A DNA stretch of 64,000 bases from Streptomyces sp. NBC_01571. GTDB lineage: Bacteria > Actinomycetota > Actinomycetes > Streptomycetales > Streptomycetaceae. The stretch covers positions 1,860,001 through 1,924,000 of the forward strand of contig NZ_JAPEPZ010000001.1 in the NCBI RefSeq assembly GCF_026339875.1, given 5' to 3'. The notes under the pieces were generated by a model. It had not been told where the DNA came from. It saw only the letters and a program-made list of their open reading frames with translations, and ran no database searches. A program made the translations under genes and the position numbers. Below are positions 37,539-46,334 of this stretch, one piece after another (within the stretch, counting starts at the first letter, position 1; each line of letters opens with the position of its first letter).

Positions 37539-38522
37539 GTGACGAAAGTCCATGACGAGTCCGAGAGCTCGGGCCCCGATCAGGAGACCGGGTCGATACC
37601 CGAGGAGAAGCCCGCGGCACCGAAGACGCGCAAGAAGGTCACCGGAGCCGAGCTCGAGGAGCGCTTCGCGGGCTGGACGATGCGCCAGCGCGAGAAGGTC
37701 CAGGTGCGCACCCCTGAGGGCAACGCACGTTTGATCCGGCGCAGCGTGACCGCGGTGATGGGCATGGGGATCCTCGCCCTGGCCGTCGCCACGGGCGTGG
37801 TCGGCGAGAGCTTCAAGGCGAGCACGGCGGACAACGACGCCCAGATTGTCCGGCTCAAGGGGCAGCTGGACGATGCCCAGTCCACGCCCGTAAAGGCTGA
37901 CGCCGGCGCGCAGTTGTCCAAGCTCACCGAGGCGGCAGCCGCTGATGCGAAGAAGGTCGCGTCCGGGGAGCAGACTTTCGCCACGTTGTACCACCAAGCC
38001 GGCGTCCAGCCCAGCCCGGACAACGGGTCCCCGAACAAGGCCACGTTGGAGATCATCAAGCACCGCCGAGACATGGCACCGCTGTTCAGCAAGGACTCCT
38101 TCCTGGTCAGTGACAAGGAGGCGTACAGCACCTCGTCGCTGACGCCGTTCGATGCGACCACCGAGATCGATCCGCGCCACGCCTGGTACATCCGCTACGA
38201 CGGCCAGAACGCGGCTGCCCCGAGCACGTACGCGTGGAAGGTCGAGACGGTGATGCCCGATCTGAGCGTGAAGGACGGCTCGGGCGCGACGAACCAGGCA
38301 AAGGTCGTCTGGCTGTGCCGGGACACAAAGAGCGGTGAGGTGCTCGCCTGGGCGAGCGCGCGCTACGTGCGCAACGGCTCGACGGGGGCCTTCAGCGACC
38401 TGGCGCTCGTGGTGACGGCCACCGGTGCTCAGTACGAGAACCCCGCGATCAAGCAGCCGACCGGGTCCGGAGTCCCTGAACTCAGCGGCTCGGGCGCACA
38501 GAAGAAGGGTGGGAAGCGATGA
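37539..38522 (+). CDS. VirB8-like bitopic membrane protein, type A (first copy)
   Basis: The GTG at 37539 is preferred over the GTG at 37530 because GTGAGGAG lies at the right distance; 327 residues. A charged cytoplasmic N-terminus is followed by one transmembrane helix (about 70-88, MGMGILALAVATGVVG), a coiled coil, and a compact outside domain. That domain shares AWKVETVMPDLSV and VVWLCRDTKSGEVLAWASAR with the type A partner at 39295. Topology and size match VirB8/TcpC assembly factors with an NTF2-like fold; this is inferred, not shown by a motif. Its stop overlaps the next start (ATGA). Confidence 0.6.
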   Translation: MTKVHDESESSGPDQETGSIPEEKPAAPKTRKKVTGAELEERFAGWTMRQREKVQVRTPEGNARLIRRSVTAVMGMGILALAVATGVVGESFKASTADNDAQIVRLKGQLDDAQSTPVKADAGAQLSKLTEAAAADAKKVASGEQTFATLYHQAGVQPSPDNGSPNKATLEIIKHRRDMAPLFSKDSFLVSDKEAYSTSSLTPFDATTEIDPRHAWYIRYDGQNAAAPSTYAWKVETVMPDLSVKDGSGATNQAKVVWLCRDTKSGEVLAWASARYVRNGSTGAFSDLALVVTATGAQYENPAIKQPTGSGVPELSGSGAQKKGGKR

Positions 38523-39220
38523 CGGAGCAGACGGCAGTACCCACGCGGCGGGGGTTCTTCCGGCGCAATCTCTCGGTCCTGGTGACGGCAGCGGTCCTCA
38601 CGGTCGTCGCGACGGCTGCCGGTGTGACCTGGGGCAGCCAGCACGCGGCCCTGGCTGAGCAGGAAGCCCAGATCAACGACGCCGAGGGACATCTAGCAGG
38701 CATCCAGAAGAAGAACGCCGAGCAGGTGAACGCGGACGTTATGGCGGCCCTGGGGGTCAGTCAGAACCGGCTGAGCACCGACGGTGGGCGCATCAAGTTG
38801 CTGCTCCCGATGGCCTTCACGTGGGACTCGGGACAGAGCTACGAGGCGGCGCGCGAGAGCCTGAAGAGCCGGTTCGGCCTCACCGAGAACGAGACGTTCC
38901 TGAAGTCGTTCATGCCTTCGTCGAGGTTCAACGAGGACTCCCAGGGGCGGCGTTACTACTACATCGACACGGTCGGCCTGAACTCGGCCCTCGGCGCGGA
39001 TCCGGACATCGAGGTCGTCGACGTCAAGGCGGGCGTCTACACCTACGCCGTCCTGGCCGACGTCGAGGTCACCTCCGACGCGGTGTCCCAGAACAAAGCG
39101 AGCAAAGCCAGTGTCACGGCGCACCGGCGCGCGCTGCTCTTCGTCACGGTCGACGCCCAGGGCAAGGTCTCGAATCTCTCCGGCGTCCCGGCGAGTGGCG
39201 AGACCCGCTATTCCGGATAA
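38519..39220 (+). CDS. VirB8-like bitopic membrane protein, type B (first copy)
   Basis: A 233-residue protein coupled by ATGA overlap to the preceding gene. One transmembrane helix at about residues 17-38 (LSVLVTAAVLTVVATAAG), a short coiled coil, then an outside domain containing LKSRFGLTENETFLKSFMPS and DIEVVDVKAGVYTYAVLADV. Both segments align with YGFLDHKSRVLTEFVPEWM and DIGVSRVQGLNYSYTGVARL of the gene at 40080, so these two are paralogues. The pair A-B would form a heteromeric scaffold for the transfer channel (inference). Confidence 0.6.
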   Translation: MTEQTAVPTRRGFFRRNLSVLVTAAVLTVVATAAGVTWGSQHAALAEQEAQINDAEGHLAGIQKKNAEQVNADVMAALGVSQNRLSTDGGRIKLLLPMAFTWDSGQSYEAARESLKSRFGLTENETFLKSFMPSSRFNEDSQGRRYYYIDTVGLNSALGADPDIEVVDVKAGVYTYAVLADVEVTSDAVSQNKASKASVTAHRRALLFVTVDAQGKVSNLSGVPASGETRYSG

Positions 39221-39229
39221 CCAAGACTC

Positions 39230-39256
39230 CCTTTCGACTCGTCTCATTGATAGAGT
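39230..39256 (+). promoter_or_regulatory. CCTTTCGA-type promoter box before the second VirB8-like pair
   Basis: CCTTTCGA at 39230-39237, then TAGAGT (39251-39256), preceded by TGA as in an extended -10, 13 bases further. The start codon is at 39295. Confidence 0.5.
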
Positions 39257-39294
39257 TGCCCTGGTATTCGAGTGAAACGGTGAGTTGAGGACTA

Positions 39295-40083
39295 ATGGCA
39301 TCGACACAGACCGATGAGTCGGGTGGGGGCGCAATGCGCAAGACGCGCTTCGTCGCGACGTCCGCGTCCTCACAGGAGGGCGCGGACACTCCTGCGCAGA
39401 CGGAGCCCGCGGGCGGCCTGCGCAAGCGCACCCTCGTGGCCGGCGTGAGCATGGGTGTGGGCGCACTGCTGTGCTTCGTACTCTCTGCGGGGTTCTCCGG
39501 CGGTGAGAGCGCGGTGAGCGATAGGGCTGCGCCGGAGATCTCCTCTCTGCAGGAGCAGATCAGGATCACCGAGGCGAAAACGGCGGCGCTGCCGAAGGCC
39601 GACGACGCCGAGCGTGGTCTGATCGCGGCCCTGACGGCGGCTGGACAGGTCGTGAAGCTGCAGAACGACTACCGCTACCTGACGCCCAGCGTGGCGGCAG
39701 ATGGCGGCACGCTCGTCACGGCGACGTCTCAGTCGACGCTGCGCAACCTCATCCCCTACTTCGCCCCCTCGGTGCACCAGGCGGACCTGGGGCCGTGGTA
39801 TCTGCTCGCCGGTGACAAGGACGTGGCGGCCGGCGTCGGGATCCCGATGAGCTTCAGCTCCGGCTTTGAGTGGGTCGCCCAGGTGCCCTACCTGGTCAAC
39901 GACGACAGCACCATCACGGTGACCTGGCTGGCGATGGAGACCAGGACGGGTGCGGGCGAGAGGCCGGCGGTGCTGGCCTGGGCCCGCGCCGATTACGACC
40001 TGGTCCGCAAGGCGTTCGTGAACATCCAGACCGGCACAACGGCCACCGGCGAGGCCTTGAGGCAGGAGGTGAAAGCACCGTGA
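39295..40083 (+). CDS. VirB8-like bitopic membrane protein, type A (second copy)
   Basis: A 262-residue protein with a cytoplasmic N-terminus, a transmembrane helix at about 46-66 (LVAGVSMGVGALLCFVLSA), a coiled coil and an outside domain (FEWVAQVPYLVNDDSTITVT, AVLAWARADYDLV) related to the type A protein at 37539. Its stop overlaps the next start (GTGA). It carries its own promoter box 58 bases upstream, so the second pair can be transcribed independently of the first. Confidence 0.6.
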   Translation: MASTQTDESGGGAMRKTRFVATSASSQEGADTPAQTEPAGGLRKRTLVAGVSMGVGALLCFVLSAGFSGGESAVSDRAAPEISSLQEQIRITEAKTAALPKADDAERGLIAALTAAGQVVKLQNDYRYLTPSVAADGGTLVTATSQSTLRNLIPYFAPSVHQADLGPWYLLAGDKDVAAGVGIPMSFSSGFEWVAQVPYLVNDDSTITVTWLAMETRTGAGERPAVLAWARADYDLVRKAFVNIQTGTTATGEALRQEVKAP

Positions 40084-40790
40084 AGGAGGAGATCAAGGAC
40101 AAGCTGCGCCAGCACGCCGGGAAGATCCTGCTCGGCGGTACTGGGGCGCTGCTCGCGCTCTCGGTGGTCACGCTCGGAGCCAGCCTGCTCAGCGACGGCC
40201 CGGCCTCGTCGGACACTCAGGCCGATGCGGTTGTTCAGAAGCTCGAAGGCAACCTCGGCGACGCCCAGGCCAAGCTCGCAACACAGCACACGGCGCTGCT
40301 GGTTCAGCTGCCGGGCATGGACATCGAGCGGGTGAACCGTGACAGGGCGACGGGCCGGTCCCTCCTGCTCAGCCTCACCGACAGCTCGGCGTCGACCCGG
40401 ACCGTCAAGGAGCAGCAGGTACTGCTCGACGCGCGCTACGGCTTCCTCGACCACAAGTCCCGGGTGCTCACCGAGTTCGTGCCGGAGTGGATGACGGCGA
40501 CCGGAGCCACGAAGGGCGCTAGGACGACGTACACGCTCGCTGATCTGGACATCGGTGTGAGTCGGGTGCAGGGCCTGAACTACTCCTACACGGGGGTGGC
40601 CCGGCTCGATCCGGTCCGCGTCGGGCCGGATCAGAACAGCGCTGCCAAGAGCGAGTTCACGGTCTTCACCTACTCCACCTCTCAGGACGGCACGGTGACG
40701 TCGCTGGACGCCTATCGGGCCTCCAGCAAGACCCGCGACGCCCTCGCTGCCGCCAGCGAGGAACAGCCCTCCCTCAAGCCGACCGGGTGA
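40080..40790 (+). CDS. VirB8-like bitopic membrane protein, type B (second copy)
   Basis: The GTG at 40080 overlaps the upstream stop and gives 236 residues. A transmembrane helix lies at about 14-36 (KILLGGTGALLALSVVTLGA), then a coiled coil (VVQKLEGNLGDAQAKLATQH), then the outside domain related to the type B protein at 38519. Longer starts upstream lie within the preceding gene and are unlikely. Confidence 0.6.
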   Translation: MKEEIKDKLRQHAGKILLGGTGALLALSVVTLGASLLSDGPASSDTQADAVVQKLEGNLGDAQAKLATQHTALLVQLPGMDIERVNRDRATGRSLLLSLTDSSASTRTVKEQQVLLDARYGFLDHKSRVLTEFVPEWMTATGATKGARTTYTLADLDIGVSRVQGLNYSYTGVARLDPVRVGPDQNSAAKSEFTVFTYSTSQDGTVTSLDAYRASSKTRDALAAASEEQPSLKPTG

Positions 40791-40853
40791 GCAAAGCGCC
40801 CACCGCTGCAGCACGCGTCCCAGAAGACCCCGACGAGACGTAAGGACACGAAC

Positions 40854-41378
40854 ATGTCGACCCAGACTCTGGAGAAGACCGAGACGACCGCCCCGACGAG
40901 CACGGCCGCGACGGCGAAGAAGACCACGGTGAAGCCCGTGAAGGAGCAGAAGGACTCGAAGCTGCGCACTGGATGGCGGCGTCTGGCCCCGAAGAAGGAG
41001 ACCGGCAGGTTCTCCGTCGTGGTGTGGGCGGGGTTCTTCCGGGCCATCGTTCTTCTCGCCGACTACCTGCTGGCGTTCATCACAGCCCGGGTCATCATCC
41101 CGCTGCTGGGCGCATGGCTGCACCAGCGGTCGGGCGCATCCCGGGGTGCGCTCAGTGCGGACGGAACCATCGCCATGTGGCTGATGCCGCTTCTCTTCCT
41201 GGTCGCACTGCTCGCCGCGGGCGAGATCGTCGTGATGCGCGGCATGTGGCGCTGGGCAACGCGGATGATCGCGAAGAACCGGGACGCCCGGGGCGAGGCG
41301 ACCGGCGCCGACGTCACACCGAAGTCCAGGACCAGGATCACCAACCAGAGCAAGACCAACCGCAAGAGGAGCACGTGA
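40854..41378 (+). CDS. Membrane protein with two transmembrane helices
   Basis: A 174-residue protein: a Thr/Lys-rich cytoplasmic N-terminus, helices at about 62-90 (VVVWAGFFRAIVLLADYLLA) and 103-130 (AMWLMPLLFLVALLAAGE), and a basic C-terminal tail. No motif is recognised. Its stop overlaps the ATG of the next gene (ATGATG, 41375-41380), and it follows the VirB8-like genes, so a role in the same membrane complex is likely. Confidence 0.65.
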   Translation: MSTQTLEKTETTAPTSTAATAKKTTVKPVKEQKDSKLRTGWRRLAPKKETGRFSVVVWAGFFRAIVLLADYLLAFITARVIIPLLGAWLHQRSGASRGALSADGTIAMWLMPLLFLVALLAAGEIVVMRGMWRWATRMIAKNRDARGEATGADVTPKSRTRITNQSKTNRKRST

Positions 41379-42427
41379 TGCGCACCGCAGGACTGACGAT
41401 GAACGACGTATGGGCCCACCGTGTCCTGCGTGAACGAGGAGTGGAGACGTACCGGCTGGAGGGGGTGACCGCCGAGCTCGGCGTCATGGTCGCATCGCTC
41501 GACCTCAAGCACCGGGGCAAGGAGGAGAACTACCGCCCGTATCTGCACATGACGGGCGAACTGCGCTCGGTCACTCCGGCCAAGGCCCTGCCGTTCGGCA
41601 TCTCCCAGGTGACCTACTCCCCCGGCCAGGGCGAGAAGGTAGACGCCTTCTACGAGTTCGACGACCAGCAGCTGGTCGTGCTCGCCAGCAAGGGCTACTT
41701 CACGAGCGGCTTCGCCGTGCCCGAGCAGGTCACCGGGATCGAGTGGGAGCTGCCGGCCACGGCGGACATGCTTGTCCTCGCTCCGTCGGGGGCGCAGACC
41801 GAAGGCGATGCGCCCGTGGTCTTCACCCAGATCCACGACATCGGAGGCCTGGAGATCGATCTCGAGTCCAGCGGCTACGACCTCGCCGGCTACTTCGCCG
41901 ACCACTCCAAGGACGGCGTCCCGCGGGCTGAGGCCGTAGTCGATACACGTGGGCTGAAGGCGCGCTCGGACGCGATCAACTCGTTGTTCACCGAGGACGA
42001 GCTGGGCCTGGACACCGAGGTCAAGCAGGTCGTCGGATCGCCCGTGCCTGAGGCAGCGCCGGTCGCTGACGGCATGAGCGCGCGTCTGCAGCAGATCGAG
42101 GCGGAGATCGCCGCCGAACGGGAGCAGTACCAGACCGAGCGCGCGAGCACCGAGGGCACCACGGAGAACCTCTACCGGGAGCGCGTGGCTGGGGCTCTGC
42201 ACCCGGCCGAGGAGCAGGAGGAGCCGTTCGCTCCCCCGATTTCGGCCCGTGAGGCGCAGCGCGACCCGAACCTGGATCTCGACCTGGAGCTGGAGGAGCA
42301 GGAACAGGAGACCCGACGACGTGAGGTCAAGCCCGTCCCGAGCCTGGACAAGCGCAAGCGCCAGGTGGCCCAGCGTGCGGCCGATCTGGACTTCGGCGAG
42401 GACGGCGAGCAGAGCCTGGGGTCCTGA
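41378..42427 (+). CDS. Cytoplasmic protein of unknown function in the transfer operon
   Basis: The ATG at 41378 overlaps the previous stop; 349 residues. Residues 1-190 look globular (RTAGLTMNDVWAHRVLRERG, LPFGISQVTYSPGQGEKVDA). Residues 225-349 are acidic and helical (ARLQQIEAEIAAEREQYQTE), with a Glu-rich segment and a final basic patch. No membrane segment is seen. It ends 24 bases before a strong terminator, so it is the last gene of its operon. Confidence 0.7.
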   Translation: MRTAGLTMNDVWAHRVLRERGVETYRLEGVTAELGVMVASLDLKHRGKEENYRPYLHMTGELRSVTPAKALPFGISQVTYSPGQGEKVDAFYEFDDQQLVVLASKGYFTSGFAVPEQVTGIEWELPATADMLVLAPSGAQTEGDAPVVFTQIHDIGGLEIDLESSGYDLAGYFADHSKDGVPRAEAVVDTRGLKARSDAINSLFTEDELGLDTEVKQVVGSPVPEAAPVADGMSARLQQIEAEIAAEREQYQTERASTEGTTENLYRERVAGALHPAEEQEEPFAPPISAREAQRDPNLDLDLELEEQEQETRRREVKPVPSLDKRKRQVAQRAADLDFGEDGEQSLGS

Positions 42428-42450
42428 GGACGGATCAGGCATGACGAGCG

Positions 42451-42485
42451 CGGCCCCGGTTGCTGGCGAACAGCAGCCGGGGCCG
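42451..42485 (+). terminator. Strong hairpin terminator before the relaxase gene
   Basis: CGGCCCCGGTTGCTG (42451-42465) pairs with CAGCAGCCGGGGCCG (42471-42485), one G-T pair, with a five-base loop. No T-tract follows, as is common in actinomycetes. Confidence 0.7.
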
Positions 42486-42521
42486 TAGTGCATCGGTACC
42501 GAGACAGGAAAGGGAGCGACG

Positions 42522-44765
42522 ATGGGCCTGAAGCAGGACATCATCGTGGTCAACGAATTCAGCGTGCCGCTGCCCGGCGGCAGGGGATCGCGCGGTGCGA
42601 CGCCGGGCGACTACGTCACTCGGTACATGGCCCGCGAGCAGGCGACCGAGTCGCTGGCTCCCATCCAGCGCCTGCGCACCGACGACTTCATCATGCGCTA
42701 CATGGCGCGGGAGTCTGCCGTTGAGCGCGCCGGTATCTCGCGGGGCGCGGCGAAGCATGAGATGCGCCAGGCCCAGGGCGACGGCGGCGTGGCCTTCGGC
42801 TACGGCTCGGTCTCACTCTCCGACGAGCAGCTGCGCGCGGCCGGCAACGACATCCAGCAGCACTTCGAGAACGGCAAGACCGTGCTCAAGACGGTGCTGT
42901 CCTTCGACGAGGAGTACCTGAGGAAGCACCGCATCGTCGATCAGGACTTCCACTGCGAGGCACGCGGCGACTACCGCGGCCACATCGACCAGATGAAGCT
43001 GCGCATGGCGATCATGCACGGTCTGGAGCGGATGAGCTCGGGCACCAGCGGCTTCGACGACCTGCGCTACGTCGGGGTCATCCAGGTCGACACCGAGCAC
43101 GTGCACTGCCACCTGGCCATGGTCGACGGCGGCCGGGGCCAGGTGACGAAGAACGGTACGCAGCGCGGCAAGCTCCTGGACCGGCACAAGTCCAGGCTCC
43201 GCCGCGGTGTTGACGCCTGGCTCGATGAGAAGCATGCGGTGGCTCATCTCTCCAGCGCCGTCGGCTACGAGCGGCGCAACGTCACCACCTTCATCAAGCG
43301 GTGGGCGCACGAGCGGATCCGCGCCGAGTCCCTGCCGCAGTTCCTGCTCGCCTGCCTGCCTGCAGACCGATCGTTGTGGCGCGCCGGCTCGCATGACGCC
43401 CGCATGCGCAAGGCGAACCAACTGGTGACCGAGGTCGTGAAGGAGCAACTCGACCGTGCCGGGTCCCCGATGCCGGAGGCCATGGAACGCATCGTCGACT
43501 ACGCCAACGAGCGCCGCGCGAAGGAGTCTCTGAGCACGGAGGAATGGCAGAAGCTGGTCGAGCAGGGACGTACGCAGATCATGGAGCGCGCCGTCAACGG
43601 CATCTACCAGATGCTGCGGGCCATGCCGGAGTGGGAGCTGCGGGTGCGCACGCCGATGCTCGAAGTCATGGGGATGGACTACCAGCAGATGGCGGTGCTC
43701 GCTGCGGACCGGCAGGGCGAAGACGAGAATAGGGAGGCCGACTTGGTCTCCTTCGGCTTCCGGCTGCGCAGTTACGCCTCACGCTTGCAGCACCACCGGG
43801 AGAAGGCCGGGGTCTACCGCGACCTCGCGCACCAGTGGGAACAGGCCGAGAAGGCCGACGTCGCCGCCGAGGACTCGCGCCCGCTCTACGACTTCTACCG
43901 CTTCGAGGAGAACTACCACCGGCGGCTGATGAGCAAGTACCGGCACTTCCTGCCCTTCCCCGGGGACGGCGGCCAGTGGTACGAGCAGGAGCAGGACGTG
44001 GCGACCTACGGCCAGCGGCTGCTCTCGCTCATGGCGCTGCGCGCGGATGCCTCCCTGCAGCGGATGAAAGACCCCGAGGAGGCCGAGAACCTGGGCCGGA
44101 CGATCTACGATCAGCCCGGCGGCAGGCTCCTGACCGAGGGCAAGCGCGGCCGGGCGGTGCTGGACGCGCGTATCCGGACAATGAAGCAGTCCTATGACCA
44201 GAAGCTGAATAACCTGCGGGCCGATCTCGCTTCCTCCGGCCTGGTGCTGCGCGTGGGGTCGAGCGCCGAGGATCAGGCGAGTACGGAGACCGACGCGGTC
44301 AGCACGGACTTCAAGATCGTCGCCGGTGCCGCGTATGACTTCGACGAGGTCAAGGCCCTGGACCTGCACCACCTGGGCTACGACTTCGTCACCGACGTCG
44401 AGATCGGGCCGCACGCACACCAGACCTTCGTCGAGACGACCAGGGACCGCCGGCGGCTGCTGCTGGCGGCGATGGACTACCTGGACCAGTCCGGCCAGGC
44501 CGAGGCAATTCCCGATCTGCCGGTGGACGATGTCGCGGCGATGACACGGGTCTCCCGGGAGCTGGCACCTCAGCAGACGGACGAAAAATCCAGCACCCTC
44601 GTGTTGCGCTCCCGGATCGTGGAGCTGCGCGCCGAGCGCGAGCAGGCCGAGCGGATGCGGCGGTCCAAGGCTTCGTCACTGGACGCCGGCCTCGTCGTGC
44701 GGGTCCAGGCCCAGGTCGATCAGGCTGTGACCACAGCGGATGCCGGAATGGTATTCGACTCGTAG
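42522..44765 (+). CDS. MobL-type relaxase
   Basis: A 747-residue protein. The N-terminus contains two copies of a [DF]xxxRYMAR element (GDYVTRYMAREQA, DDFIMRYMARESA), each with a Tyr that could be the nucleophile. The segment VLSFDEEYLRKHRIVDQDF, and the three-His metal motif H193-V-H195-C-H197 in DTEHVHCHLAMVDGG, match relaxases of the MobL (MOB-L) family. Relaxases nick the origin of transfer and pilot one strand into the recipient. Residues beyond 330 are mostly helical, including a probable coiled coil. It has its own ribosome binding site after a terminator. No oriT could be identified by eye; the AT-rich region after the gene (44766-44900) is a candidate. Family assignment rests on these motifs. 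Confidence 0.8.
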   Translation: MGLKQDIIVVNEFSVPLPGGRGSRGATPGDYVTRYMAREQATESLAPIQRLRTDDFIMRYMARESAVERAGISRGAAKHEMRQAQGDGGVAFGYGSVSLSDEQLRAAGNDIQQHFENGKTVLKTVLSFDEEYLRKHRIVDQDFHCEARGDYRGHIDQMKLRMAIMHGLERMSSGTSGFDDLRYVGVIQVDTEHVHCHLAMVDGGRGQVTKNGTQRGKLLDRHKSRLRRGVDAWLDEKHAVAHLSSAVGYERRNVTTFIKRWAHERIRAESLPQFLLACLPADRSLWRAGSHDARMRKANQLVTEVVKEQLDRAGSPMPEAMERIVDYANERRAKESLSTEEWQKLVEQGRTQIMERAVNGIYQMLRAMPEWELRVRTPMLEVMGMDYQQMAVLAADRQGEDENREADLVSFGFRLRSYASRLQHHREKAGVYRDLAHQWEQAEKADVAAEDSRPLYDFYRFEENYHRRLMSKYRHFLPFPGDGGQWYEQEQDVATYGQRLLSLMALRADASLQRMKDPEEAENLGRTIYDQPGGRLLTEGKRGRAVLDARIRTMKQSYDQKLNNLRADLASSGLVLRVGSSAEDQASTETDAVSTDFKIVAGAAYDFDEVKALDLHHLGYDFVTDVEIGPHAHQTFVETTRDRRRLLLAAMDYLDQSGQAEAIPDLPVDDVAAMTRVSRELAPQQTDEKSSTLVLRSRIVELRAEREQAERMRRSKASSLDAGLVVRVQAQVDQAVTTADAGMVFDS

Positions 44766-44818
44766 TCATCCCCTATCCCGACCGACTTCGAACGCGGACA
44801 GAAAGACTAGTCTCCAGT

Positions 44819-44846
44819 CTTGTCGAATGCTCTATGAGAGTATTAG
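44819..44846 (+). promoter_or_regulatory. CTTGTCGA promoter box upstream of the 44948 gene
   Basis: CTTGTCGA at 44819-44826 is followed 14 bases later by TATTAG (44841-44846). It is a weaker match to the recurrent box, and the start codon is further away (about 120 bases) than in the other cases. Confidence 0.4.
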
Positions 44847-44947
44847 CGTGAAGAGCGTTCGGCGGGACTCAATGCCTTGCCCGGACGATGTGACTGATCA
44901 CGGCCGACTTGTCAGAGGGCAGTCGGAACAAGCGGAAGGAAGAGATC

Positions 44948-45496
44948 ATGGCACTTCTCAAGGGCAAGGGCGCGATGACCGGAGTCAACCTCATCGCGAA
45001 GGTCTACAAGAACGGCGTCACCAAGGACGGCAAGTCCCAGTACGCCGACGTCCAGCTCGACGCTCGAGATCCGCGCGGTCCGGAGCAGACGAACCTACAT
45101 CTGAAGTCCGATCGGGTTCAGGGTGAGGACGGCAAGGTCCGCTACAACAACGGCGCTCCGTACTCCACCGGTCAGATGGAGGAGATCATCAAGGCCGCGG
45201 GTCCGAACACCGAGCCGATCCTGAACAAGGACGGCAACGAGGTCGGCACCATCTACGGCTTCAAGGGCAACGTGATGCCCGCGACGCGCGGCACTGGCCT
45301 GGTGGTCAACACCAAGTCCGTCGAGGCCTCCGAGTTCAAGGTCGACGACAAGACGCTGGACAACCAGTTCGCGTCCATGCGCGCCGCCCGCGAGGCACGG
45401 GCGGCGGCCAAGGAGTCGCAGGCTCAGGCCCCGGCTCCCGAGGCCAAGCAGGAGCAGGCAGCTGAGGTCGAGGTCGACGAGCCGGCGGTCGGCTGA
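44948..45496 (+). CDS. Small basic/acidic protein of unknown function
   Basis: The ATG at 44948 follows GGAAGGAAGAG; a longer start upstream is not needed. The 182-residue protein has a beta-rich first half (TGVNLIAKVYKNGVTKDGKS, NLHLKSDRVQGEDGKVRY) that might be an OB-like nucleic-acid-binding fold, and a low-complexity Ala/Glu/Gln tail (AKESQAQAPAPEAKQEQAAE). Such a layout is seen in single-strand-binding proteins, but no SSB motif can be claimed. It sits between the relaxase and the SH3b-like genes. Confidence 0.6.
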   Translation: MALLKGKGAMTGVNLIAKVYKNGVTKDGKSQYADVQLDARDPRGPEQTNLHLKSDRVQGEDGKVRYNNGAPYSTGQMEEIIKAAGPNTEPILNKDGNEVGTIYGFKGNVMPATRGTGLVVNTKSVEASEFKVDDKTLDNQFASMRAAREARAAAKESQAQAPAPEAKQEQAAEVEVDEPAVG

Positions 45497-45500
45497 GACC

Positions 45501-45539
45501 GAGGTCGAGGTCGAGGTCGAGGTCGAGGTCGAGGTCGAG
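45501..45539 (+). repeat. Hexanucleotide tandem repeat (GAGGTC)6.5
   Basis: Six and a half perfect copies of GAGGTC lie directly after the stop codon of the 44948 gene, preceded by one degenerate copy. It would be slippage-prone. A further copy of the recurrent box, CCTATTCGA, follows at 45546-45554. Confidence 0.85.
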
Positions 45540-45788
45540 TTAAGCCCTATTCGAAAAGCCCCTGGATGTCACTTGGTGAACTCGCCGTCGTCGCAAGCGG
45601 AATGCTCGCTGTCGGCCTCGCTGCCGTGGGTGCCTCGACGTACTCACGGCGCCGCTCCCGTCAGGGCGATCAGCCAGCTTCGCACGGCTGATCCACAGAT
45701 CCCCAGCGCGTCCGCCGCGCTGGGCGGGGGCCGCGTCTCCAGCGTCCCCCGCACCTCGACGAACACCTCCAACCGAAGGTTTCTTCTC

Positions 45789-46127
45789 ATGCGATCCGCC
45801 ATCCGCAACGCCGTCATGACGACGACGGCCACCGCGGTCCTGCTCGGCGGCCTCGCCGCCGTCGCCACGCCCGCGTCCGCCGTCGGCTCGTCCGCCTGCA
45901 CCCGCAACGACCGCAACCACTCCGTGTGGGGCCCCAACCTGGAGTGGCCGAACATTCGCACCGGCCCCGGCGTGGCATACAAGTCCAAGGGCCACCTCGA
46001 CTCCGCCGGCGAGTTCTGGGTGGAGTGCTCCGCCGTCAACAAGTACGGCAACCGCTGGTACTACGGGGAGAGTCTCTCCTCCAGCTCGTACGGCACGAAG
46101 GGCTGGGTCGCCGCCAGCTGGTTCTAG
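45789..46127 (+). CDS. Small secreted SH3b-like protein (first)
   Basis: The ATG at 45789 begins a 112-residue preprotein with a classical signal peptide (RNAVMTTTATAVLLGGLAAV then ATPASA and the cleavage site). The mature part contains the bacterial SH3 pattern: NIRTGPGVAYKSKGHL, KYGNRWYYGES, and GTKGWVAASWF at the end, and two Cys that could form a disulfide. SH3b domains often bind cell wall. It sits between transfer genes in the same direction, so it is probably element cargo. Confidence 0.7.
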   Translation: MRSAIRNAVMTTTATAVLLGGLAAVATPASAVGSSACTRNDRNHSVWGPNLEWPNIRTGPGVAYKSKGHLDSAGEFWVECSAVNKYGNRWYYGESLSSSSYGTKGWVAASWF

Positions 46128-46334
46128 CACCACCGCGCGACGCCGACGCGACGCGCCCCCAGACCGCTCCCTCCTGGAGCGACCTGGCAGAAACGCCCTG
46201 ACCTGACCACGGCCAGGCCCGCCTTCCAGGCCCCTGGCGACGCCGGTGACACGACACCCCGCCAGCGCCTGCCCACCAACCTCTCGCCGAGGCACACCCC
46301 TACCCAACCACACCCCTTTTATGGAGGTTTGCAC

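Noticed and set aside
42427..42521. Possible small gene between 41378-42427 and the relaxase
   Set aside because: The stretch is almost entirely taken up by the terminator hairpin and the relaxase ribosome binding site.
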